Source: JALHOM01 sp964444225 (GTDB lineage: Bacteria; Patescibacteriota; Saccharimonadia; Saccharimonadales; 2-12-FULL-41-12). From it: DNA of 28,265 nt. The stretch's first letter is position 1; the number at the start of each line of letters is the position of its first letter. Location of the stretch: positions 1-28,265 of the forward strand of contig CAYUFM010000013.1 in assembly GCA_964444225.1 (NCBI GenBank), given 5' to 3'. The notes under the pieces were generated by a model. That model was not told the DNA's origin. It ran no database searches and worked only from the letters and a program-made list of their open reading frames with translations. The position numbers were made by a program, and so were the translations under genes. Below, piece after piece: positions 1-6,272 of this stretch.

Positions 1-529
1 TCGTTAGCATGGCTTTTTCGACACCAAAAGTTCGGTCCATAATATCCATAACAGCGGCCACGCTGTTAGTTGTGCAACTTGCATTGCTGATGATGTCACC
101 AGCGGTTTTTAGCTCATCCTCGTTAGCGCCAAGCACGATAGTTTTAACCTCTGGGCTTTTACTAGGACCACTGATCACAACCTTTTTAGCGCCAGCTTTG
201 ATATGAGCAGAAGAACCTTCAAAATCAGTAAACCTGCCTGTTGACTCAATTACAACATCCACATCATGTTCTTTCCACGGCAAAGCACTTGGCTCTTTCT
301 CAGCAAAAACCGGTATTTTTGTACCAGCTACGATAATGTTTTTTTCGTCGAAGTCTACTTCTTTATCAAACTCACCATAGTTACTGTCGTGCTTTAATAA
401 ATGCGCCAGCGTCCGTGTATCTGTTAGGTCATTAATACCAACAACCTCAATATCTTTACGCTCAACAGCCACCCTAAAAGCTATTCGTCCTATTCTGCCA
501 AAACCATTAATCGCCACCCGAGTCTTCAT
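1..529 (-). CDS. gap: glyceraldehyde-3-phosphate dehydrogenase, N-terminal part (runs off the window)
   Basis: Oxidises glyceraldehyde 3-phosphate to 1,3-bisphosphoglycerate with NAD in cytosolic glycolysis. The leftward reading frame starts at the ATG complementary to 527-529 and stays open to base 1, giving 176 codons, about half of the usual 335 residues. It opens MKTRVAINGFGRIGR, the Rossmann NAD-binding start of type I GAPDH, has the INDLTD segment that follows the NAD-ribose-binding strand, and reaches the catalytic cysteine motif SNASCTTN near the window edge. A strong Shine-Dalgarno AAGGAG lies 10 nt before the ATG, so this gene has a leader. The 47-bp gap to the Nudix gene contains two palindromes (548-561 and 565-574). 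Identification is secure; only the C-terminal half is missing. Confidence 0.96.
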   Translation of the reverse strand, partial: MKTRVAINGFGRIGRIAFRVAVERKDIEVVGINDLTDTRTLAHLLKHDSNYGEFDKEVDFDEKNIIVAGTKIPVFAEKEPSALPWKEHDVDVVIESTGRFTDFEGSSAHIKAGAKKVVISGPSKSPEVKTIVLGANEDELKTAGDIISNASCTTNSVAAVMDIMDRTFGVEKAMLT

Positions 530-547
530 AAATAGTATTCTCCTTAT

Positions 548-574
548 GCTTATCTATAAGCTACAGTTTAAACT
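548..574. promoter_or_regulatory. paired palindromes in the gap 5' region
   Basis: GCTTATCTATAAGC (548-561) is a 6-bp inverted repeat with a 2-nt centre, and AGTTTAAACT (565-574) is a perfect 10-bp palindrome. Both lie just upstream of the gap Shine-Dalgarno. They could be operator sites or a small mRNA hairpin; which is not decidable from the sequence. Confidence 0.4.
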
Positions 575-576
575 AT

Positions 577-1029
577 CTAAGATTCGTTTTCAATCACACC
601 AATCTTTATGGCATGACCCATGGCAGGTTTAACAAAATCCTCAAATTTTAATTTTGCAAAATCAGACGGAAGCATCCATTTATAATCATCGTGTTCATAA
701 CTTAATGTAATCAAAGGCTTCACATCGTTAATATTAACGACGCAAAAAAGCCTAGTTATACTACCACCACCGAATTTAGGCGTCAGCTCAGAATTGGCAA
801 AAATTAGACTAAATTTACTATCTTTTATGTCTAGCCCACACTCCTCGAGCAACTCGCGATTTAGAGCTTTAACAATATCTTCACCGTCATCAACTAACCC
901 ACCGGGTAAATCCGGGTAGCCTGGGTGTGAAGGATGAGTATTACTTCTGTAGAGACATAAGATACTGCCGTCACCATCAAACAGAAAACATTTAACTGCA
1001 GAGAGTAAATTGTAATTATTTTTTTCCAT
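577..1029 (-). CDS. Nudix hydrolase
   Basis: A 150-residue Nudix-family hydrolase, expected to cleave a nucleoside diphosphate linked to another moiety. The complete Nudix box GX5EX7REUXEEXGU is present at residues 44-66 (G44, E50, then RELLEECGL), including the metal-binding glutamates. The core strands before it (CFLFDGDGSILCLYR) fit the fold. The substrate cannot be told: candidates include oxidised nucleotides or ADP-sugars. The gene starts 16 nt after the ppa stop with no clear Shine-Dalgarno of its own, so it is probably cotranscribed with ppa. Removing pyrophosphate and cleaving diphosphates are compatible jobs for one operon, but that link is inference. Confidence 0.9.
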   Translation of the reverse strand: MEKNNYNLLSAVKCFLFDGDGSILCLYRSNTHPSHPGYPDLPGGLVDDGEDIVKALNRELLEECGLDIKDSKFSLIFANSELTPKFGGGSITRLFCVVNINDVKPLITLSYEHDDYKWMLPSDFAKLKFEDFVKPAMGHAIKIGVIENES

Positions 1030-1045
1030 TATCGGAAAAATTGCA

Positions 1046-1576
1046 TTATTTGTTCTGCCACCGTGTTATACACTCACGAATTATTGTTGCGGCTTCTTCT
1101 GCGTCGCCCCAACCTAGGACTTTCGTGCTGCCTGGTTTTTTAAGGTCTTTATAGTGAGCAAAATGATGTTCAATTTTTTGCCTAAATCTTGGGTGTAAAT
1201 CGTCTAGATTTTTTATGGCATCATCGGTGTTACGATCATCAGCTGGCACGCAGATAATTTTATCGTCAACCTCACCGTCATCTTCAAACTTCAAAACACC
1301 TATAACTTTAGCTTTTAAATATACACCAGTTGGAATTGGGTCATTAGTCAAAACCAGCGTGTCTAATTCGTCCCCATCTTCATCTAGTGTCTGCGGAATA
1401 AACCCATAATTGGTTGGTTTGGCAAAAATACTCGGCTCAATCCTGTCTAGCTCAAAACAAGCCAAATCACGGTTCCACTCGATCTTTAGTGTTGACCATT
1501 TTGGTATTTCTACCACTGTATTTATGACTCCGCCGTCAACATCGCCGGCATCTAAAATCTTGTTGTAATCTGCCAT
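1046..1576 (-). CDS. ppa: inorganic pyrophosphatase, family I
   Basis: Hydrolyses pyrophosphate to two phosphates in the cytosol, pulling forward nucleic-acid synthesis and aminoacylation. At 176 residues it has the normal bacterial family I length. The signature DGDELD (residues 67-72) supplies the Mg-binding aspartates, preceded by the conserved YGFIPQT segment, and a second acidic cluster (PADDRNTDD) follows near residue 111. The start is the ATG complementary to 1574-1576, with the Shine-Dalgarno AAGGAG just upstream. The promoter -10 TATAAT (1614-1609) lies back to back with the promoter of the rightward reductase gene. Confidence 0.96.
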   Translation of the reverse strand: MADYNKILDAGDVDGGVINTVVEIPKWSTLKIEWNRDLACFELDRIEPSIFAKPTNYGFIPQTLDEDGDELDTLVLTNDPIPTGVYLKAKVIGVLKFEDDGEVDDKIICVPADDRNTDDAIKNLDDLHPRFRQKIEHHFAHYKDLKKPGSTKVLGWGDAEEAATIIRECITRWQNK

Positions 1577-1608
1577 TATTTTTTACTCCTTTTCATTTCT
1601 ATAAACTA

Positions 1609-1614
1609 ATTATA
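1609..1614 (-). promoter_or_regulatory. ppa promoter -10 box
   Basis: Consensus TATAAT reading leftward. Transcription would begin near 1602, leaving a leader of about 25 nt that carries the ppa Shine-Dalgarno. Confidence 0.55.
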
Positions 1615-1617
1615 GGT

Positions 1618-1623
1618 TATACT
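1618..1623 (+). promoter_or_regulatory. -10 box of the FNR-like reductase, leaderless type
   Basis: TATACT ends 9 nt before the ATG at 1633, so transcription is predicted to start at about 1630-1631. Only 3 bp separate it from the opposing ppa -10 box. Confidence 0.5.
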
Positions 1624-1632
1624 TTGCACAGA

Positions 1633-2286
1633 ATGAAGGTAGAATTTGTAAAAAGCCAAGATATCGCGCACAATATCAAAACTTTCTGGTTTAAGCCCAT
1701 GCAAAAATTCAGATTTGTTCCTGGCCAATTCACAGAAGTAACTCTCGAGCACAAAAACCTGGACGACCGGGGAGTAAAACGTTGGTTTACAATTTCTAGC
1801 CCACCCTTCAGTGAACTTTTGGGCATAACTACCAAATTTCATGACAACATTAGCACTTTTAAGCAAGCACTCCTAACTCTGAGCCCGGGCGAACAAATCG
1901 ACTTTGCAAGTCCCATAGGATCATTTGTTTTGCCAAAAGACAGTAAAATACCGATTGTTTTTATCGCCGGAGGAATAGGTAGCACACCTTTTAATAGCAT
2001 CCTTGAGAACGGCGCAGATGATTATGACATAACACTATACTACGGCGCTCAATCAGATACAGAAGTTGCTTTTGCAGATACTTTTGATAAACTCGGTGAT
2101 AAATTTATAAAAATCATCGGTTTGCGTCTTGATGTCTCAAACATCTTGAATAACACAAAAAACCCGAGCCAAACTTACTTTTATATTTCTGGACCCAAGC
2201 CAATGGTCGAAGATCTAAAAACAAGTTTAACCGACAAAAACATACCTGAATCGCACATTTTTATGGATAAATTCCCAGGTTATTAA
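1633..2286 (+). CDS. FNR-like FAD/NAD(P) oxidoreductase
   Basis: A single-polypeptide flavin reductase of the ferredoxin-NADP reductase superfamily, moving electrons between NAD(P)H and an unknown partner. The FAD-binding beta-barrel has VPGQFTEV and RWFTISSPP (the RxYS-type flavin motif). The nucleotide-binding domain has GGIGSTPF and the later YISGPKPMV segment, and the chain ends DKFPGY. There is no ferredoxin or heme domain. A TTG at 1624 would add three residues, but the ATG at 1633 is preferred because the -10 box lies immediately upstream and TTG would fall at or before the transcription start. The stop overlaps that of the convergent trxB gene. A partner could be the neighbouring redox proteins, but this is not shown. 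Confidence 0.85.
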   Translation: MKVEFVKSQDIAHNIKTFWFKPMQKFRFVPGQFTEVTLEHKNLDDRGVKRWFTISSPPFSELLGITTKFHDNISTFKQALLTLSPGEQIDFASPIGSFVLPKDSKIPIVFIAGGIGSTPFNSILENGADDYDITLYYGAQSDTEVAFADTFDKLGDKFIKIIGLRLDVSNILNNTKNPSQTYFYISGPKPMVEDLKTSLTDKNIPESHIFMDKFPGY

Positions 2287-3479
2287 CGACTAGATTCTTC
2301 GATAAACTCACGAATACGCAAAGCAGCTGTGGCGCCCTCACCAACAGCACTTGCTATCTGCATTGTGGCACCACTTCGCACATCACCCGCACAAAAAACT
2401 CCCGACATGCTAGTCATAAGCTTGTCATCTGTCTTGATCATGCCAATCTCGTCTAATTCAATCTCGGACTCTTTTAAAAATCCGGTGTTAGGTAGCAATC
2501 CGATAAATATAAATACTCCATCAGTATCAAAAGTAACCTCTTGTCCATCTTTAATAGCTTTTACGGACGACAGTTTATTATCCTCACCAGTTATTTCTTG
2601 GGTGACAGTATTATAGTGAATAGTGATTTTGTCTTTATACTTCTGCTCCATTTCATGGATCAACACATCAGACGCTTTTAATTTATCACCACGTACTAAC
2701 AGATCAATTTTAGTAGCAAATTTAGTTAAGAACATTGATTCTTGTACAGCAGAGTTGCCACCGCCAACCACAACTAGTCTTTTGTCGCGATAAAATGCAC
2801 CGTCACAGGTTGCGCAAAAATGCACTCCACGAGCATAAAACTCTTCTTCTCCAGGAATTCCAAGTCGTTTGTAATCGCTACCGGTTGCTATCAATACTGC
2901 CCTGGCTTTAACTGGACCATCTGTTGTGTCTAGCACAACGATATCACCGTCCTTAGATAATTTTGTAACTTCACCTAGTGTTATATTTGCGCCAAATCTC
3001 TCGGCTTGTTTGCGCAGATTTTCGCCCAACTCCAGTCCTGATATTCCATCAGGAAAACCAGGATAGTTATCTACCCAGTCGGTCGTCGAAGCTAGCCCGC
3101 CAATTACACCTTTCTCGAACAATACTGTTTCTAGATCTTCGCGGGTTGTGTATATAGCTGCTGCAAGTGACGCCGGTCCGGCTCCAACCATTACAACGTC
3201 ATGGACTTTGCTGTCAGATTTTTCTTGAGAGTAATTTTCTATATGTTCTGCTAGCCATTCGTCTTCAGGATAGACTTTAATGTCATCACCAATTTTGACG
3301 GTAGGTATACCTTTTTTGCCCTGAGGGATATTATCTCCAGCGAGAGCTTCATGCTCAGCGCCTATTTCAGGGACTTCAACGTCTCTAAACTCATACTTAA
3401 TACCTCGTGAATCTAATTTTTCACGTAGGGCGTGGCAACTAGCGCACCAGTCTGCTCCGTATAGAACAATACTTTGCAT
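2283..3479 (-). CDS. trxB: glutaredoxin-thioredoxin reductase fusion
   Basis: A 398-residue fusion. Residues 1-80 form a glutaredoxin/NrdH-like domain with the redox motif WCASC (C12, C15) and the cis-proline segment GIPTV. After a short linker comes a complete low-molecular-weight thioredoxin reductase: FAD motif GAGPAS (99-104), active-site disulfide CATCDG (222-225), NADPH motif GGGNSA (239-244) and the C-terminal CAGDVR flavin motif. The enzyme would pass electrons from NADPH through FAD to its own N-terminal thiol domain or to the separate glutaredoxin encoded 4 nt upstream. The stop codon interleaves with that of the convergent reductase on the bases TTAA. The reductase call is secure; that the fused domain is the direct substrate is inference. 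Confidence 0.94.
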   Translation of the reverse strand: MQSIVLYGADWCASCHALREKLDSRGIKYEFRDVEVPEIGAEHEALAGDNIPQGKKGIPTVKIGDDIKVYPEDEWLAEHIENYSQEKSDSKVHDVVMVGAGPASLAAAIYTTREDLETVLFEKGVIGGLASTTDWVDNYPGFPDGISGLELGENLRKQAERFGANITLGEVTKLSKDGDIVVLDTTDGPVKARAVLIATGSDYKRLGIPGEEEFYARGVHFCATCDGAFYRDKRLVVVGGGNSAVQESMFLTKFATKIDLLVRGDKLKASDVLIHEMEQKYKDKITIHYNTVTQEITGEDNKLSSVKAIKDGQEVTFDTDGVFIFIGLLPNTGFLKESEIELDEIGMIKTDDKLMTSMSGVFCAGDVRSGATMQIASAVGEGATAALRIREFIEESSR

Positions 3480-3483
3480 AAGA

Positions 3484-3732
3484 TTAAGCTACCGCAGGTG
3501 CTAACTGGGAGAGGTTATATCCCACAATAACTTGTTTACTATCATCATGTTTCGTGACAACAGTTACCGGAACAGTCAAGGACCCACTTAGCTCGAAAGC
3601 CTCTTTTTGACGATGAGGATGCTCGTCCAAATTAACTACATCGTAGCTCTGCCCTTTAGCATCAAGCCACTTTTTCACCATGCCACAGTATGCACAGGTG
3701 TTGGTAGTAAAGATAGTAATATTCTTGGTCAT
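3484..3732 (-). CDS. glutaredoxin / NrdH-like redoxin
   Basis: An 82-residue soluble thiol-disulfide carrier. It has the active-site motif CAYC at residues 13-16, a TVPVTVV segment carrying the cis-proline that binds the partner thiol, and a C-terminal VGYNLSQL helix start typical of NrdH and mycoredoxin-like proteins. It is the first gene of a two-gene operon with trxB, 4 nt apart, so NADPH-dependent reduction by TrxB is the likely electron source, and ribonucleotide reductase is a plausible target. A Shine-Dalgarno AAGGAA precedes the start and a good promoter (TTGATT-17-TATAAT) lies upstream. Confidence 0.9.
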   Translation of the reverse strand: MTKNITIFTTNTCAYCGMVKKWLDAKGQSYDVVNLDEHPHRQKEAFELSGSLTVPVTVVTKHDDSKQVIVGYNLSQLAPAVA

Positions 3733-3780
3733 TTGGTCTATTCCTTTTATTTTTTATGTTAACTAAACTATTGTATATCC

Positions 3781-3809
3781 ATTATATGTAGCGCTTTTTA
3801 ATAAATCAA
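3781..3809 (-). promoter_or_regulatory. grx-trxB operon promoter
   Basis: Leftward -35 TTGATT (3809-3804), 17-bp spacer, -10 TATAAT (3786-3781). The predicted leader is about 40 nt. The repeat TAGCG...CGCTA brackets the -35 and spacer and could be an operator. Confidence 0.65.
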
Positions 3810-3852
3810 GACGCTATATGTTGTGTTTTATGCAATTATCTCGCTTTTGCTT

Positions 3853-4434
3853 TTACTCACCAATCTTGACGATTTCTATGTCGAATACAAGGTCAGAATT
3901 TGGAGGAATATTAGCAGAAGGTGACTGTGCACCGTAGGCTTGTTCGGCAGGTATAAGGATGCGTCTTTTGCCACCTACTTTCATTCCAGGCACACCATCA
4001 GTCCAACCTTTTATAACCTGAGTTAGGCTAAATGGTATTGGATTACCTGAGTCCAAAGAACTCTGAAAAATTGTACCGTCCTTAGCAAGCGCACCTGTGT
4101 AGTGAGCCGTAACAGTTGCACCTGGTTGCACTTCCTCGCCGGTTCCAACCAATGTATCAATCTTTTGTAAAGTTTCTACTTTTTCTACAGGCGTAAAGTC
4201 TGCTAGTTTTGTTCCTTCTAATTTCACCTTGTTCTCCTCTGTTTTATTATTTTCGTCCTTATTTTGATTTAGCTGTTCGTTTAGTTGAGCCGTGAGTTCT
4301 TCTTGATTTTTCTTGTCGCGACTAGTCTTAACTTGATCCCAGATTACAAACCCAGTAAACGCCACAGACGTCAAAAAAAAGACAACCACAATTGTCAAAA
4401 TAAACGCCCTCTGGCCACCACTTCGTACTCCCAT
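3853..4434 (-). CDS. membrane-anchored FKBP-type peptidyl-prolyl isomerase
   Basis: Catalyses cis-trans isomerisation of proline bonds, probably outside the cytoplasmic membrane. Residues 10-32 form one hydrophobic anchor, followed by a charged, Gln/Asn/Glu/Lys-rich linker to about residue 75, then an FKBP domain to the end (193). FKBP hallmarks are VTAHYTGAL, GTIFQSSL, FSLTQVIKGW, GMKVGGKRRILIP, YGAQ and the final LVFDIEIVKIG. The N-anchor orientation places the catalytic domain outside. A purine-rich GAGGGAAG precedes the ATG. The gene is monocistronic between the DUF2207 gene and the grx promoter. Its clients are unknown. Confidence 0.92.
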   Translation of the reverse strand: MGVRSGGQRAFILTIVVVFFLTSVAFTGFVIWDQVKTSRDKKNQEELTAQLNEQLNQNKDENNKTEENKVKLEGTKLADFTPVEKVETLQKIDTLVGTGEEVQPGATVTAHYTGALAKDGTIFQSSLDSGNPIPFSLTQVIKGWTDGVPGMKVGGKRRILIPAEQAYGAQSPSANIPPNSDLVFDIEIVKIGE

Positions 4435-4568
4435 ACTTCCCTCTTTCTTTTTTAAACTCTACCAATAATACTACCTAAGTTGAGTCTTCAAGTCCAGAGT
4501 ACTTCGCGGTTTTCTCGTCAACTAACTGTGATATTAATGCAGGCTAGTCGGTGTGGGGTGCGAGGAAA

Positions 4569-6272
4569 TTACCAGCCTCCGCCACCACCTCCACCGCCAC
4601 CGCCACCTGAACTACCGCCAGACGCACCGCTACTGCTCTCGAAGCTATTACTAAAACTAGTAGACATTCCGCCAATACTGCTTGCAAAATTAGTTGCTGA
4701 AAAAGCGGCAGTATTGCTACTAATCCAGTTTGGTTGTGAGGTTAAAATTCCGTCAAACTGTTTAGACCAAGACTTTTCCACCCCTAGAGCAACGGCAAAA
4801 GGAAGAAGTTTTTCAAACAAATCAACGGTTTTTTTGGGCTCAGCATACGGCCGGTCGACACTTTGCATCATTTTTAAACGGTCTTTTTCGGCAACATTCA
4901 TATACATTTTTAAACCTTCAATTTTTTCATAAATTTCTACCCCGGCATGAGTGCGTCGTTGCATGGCAAACCCAAGCAACAAAGTTACGATCGCAGCGCC
5001 AATGATTCCCGCCTGAAAACCATTTGGCAAAAATCCCATAAATGCACCAGCAAATATCCCGATAAAACCAATAGCCAACATCCAGCCCATAGATTTGTCA
5101 GCCTTCTCGTCGATTAGACCATACGTTTTTATTAGTGAATTCTTGACGTCTTTATTGGTGGACTGCACAGCACTCATCATATTAGTTCGATTTATTTTCT
5201 TTATTTCAATAATTTCACCCACGGTCATATTGCTGAACACTCCGTTAAGCAGGGCCTTTTCATGGGCCTTCAACCCACTAGTGTCTGTGACTAGAAGCTC
5301 AAGACTAAAATTCTGAGTCTTGGCAAATAAAAACTTTTTTGTTTCTTGATGAATTTTTACATATCCTCTTACGGCCAGGTCTATTAATGTAGCAGAGAGG
5401 TCCTTGCCGTCTACTCTATAGTCCGCAAGCATACCAACTTCTGCCGGAGACAAATCGTTGGGAGGCTCGTATTCAGGTACAATTGTTCCTTTTCCTTTAA
5501 AGTCTTTGCCATGTCTACGCCAGTAACGCCCCGAAAGACCAGCCAACAACACACCGCTACTTAGCCCTAAAATATTCAAAAGATTATCTTTAAATTTATC
5601 AGCTAGTGTGGGTTGAGTAAAAGTTGTGCCTTCGATGTTTAGGCCGATGGTTAGGCCCTCAAGAGGGAGTAGTGACTTCGTAGTTTGAACCGTTGCAGTT
5701 GTGTCATTAAGGCCAGATTGACAATCTTTAGAGGTCGAACCCTGCTTTCCAGTAAAGCAAACCGTGCCAGGACTACTAAAGTTGCCGTTTTTTAACGTGA
5801 CTTTAGCAGAAACTTTCTCAAATGGTTGCGCCCAGTCATTGCCATTAACGTCCCAATAAAATTGCTGACCTTCTTCAAAATTAATAATTCTTTCCTGGTA
5901 ATACACTATTTTGTAAGTGTGCTTGCCGGTAATCGTGCGGTTTGGATCACCAATTTTTAGTACTAAATTGTTATTTTGTACACTGGTTTCATACTTTTCT
6001 TTATTACCATCACGCTCAATTGAATTAATTTTTAGCTTAGTGTCGTAACCTCGATGTTGTTTTGGAATAGATCTAAAAATTCCGTGGTTTTGGTCCGTAA
6101 ATGTCACTTCCAAGACCTCAGAGGTTATCATCGAGCCCCCGACTTTATCGTTAGAAATCACATATTCAGCGTCAAAATTATTAATAGTAAAGTCATCTAC
6201 GTTAGCTTTTGCAAAACCACCTAAAAATACCATTGAAGTGGCGAGACATAAAGTAAATATCAGCTTCTTCAT
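4569..6272 (-). CDS. DUF2207 membrane protein with poly-glycine tail
   Basis: A 567-residue predicted membrane protein of the DUF2207 family, whose function is unknown. It has an N-terminal signal peptide (about residues 1-23, ending near FAKA), a large extracellular beta-rich domain containing RSIPKQHRGYD, a membrane segment near LLNILGLSSGVLLAGL, a cytoplasmic region and a hydrophobic pair around GWMLAIGFIGIFAGAFMGFL. The end is a Ser/Gly stretch closing in eleven glycines and a tryptophan, a common ending in this family. Its ATG overlaps the pheT TGA in an ATGA arrangement, so translation is probably coupled to pheT. Confidence 0.85.
   Translation of the reverse strand: MKKLIFTLCLATSMVFLGGFAKANVDDFTINNFDAEYVISNDKVGGSMITSEVLEVTFTDQNHGIFRSIPKQHRGYDTKLKINSIERDGNKEKYETSVQNNNLVLKIGDPNRTITGKHTYKIVYYQERIINFEEGQQFYWDVNGNDWAQPFEKVSAKVTLKNGNFSSPGTVCFTGKQGSTSKDCQSGLNDTTATVQTTKSLLPLEGLTIGLNIEGTTFTQPTLADKFKDNLLNILGLSSGVLLAGLSGRYWRRHGKDFKGKGTIVPEYEPPNDLSPAEVGMLADYRVDGKDLSATLIDLAVRGYVKIHQETKKFLFAKTQNFSLELLVTDTSGLKAHEKALLNGVFSNMTVGEIIEIKKINRTNMMSAVQSTNKDVKNSLIKTYGLIDEKADKSMGWMLAIGFIGIFAGAFMGFLPNGFQAGIIGAAIVTLLLGFAMQRRTHAGVEIYEKIEGLKMYMNVAEKDRLKMMQSVDRPYAEPKKTVDLFEKLLPFAVALGVEKSWSKQFDGILTSQPNWISSNTAAFSATNFASSIGGMSTSFSNSFESSSGASGGSSGGGGGGGGGGGW

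Noticed and set aside
1624..1632. TTG start for the FNR-like reductase
   Set aside because: It directly abuts the -10 hexamer, upstream of the predicted transcription start.
4480..4932. Rightward proline-rich ORF
   Set aside because: It is the antisense shadow of the poly-glycine end of the DUF2207 protein; it has no family features.
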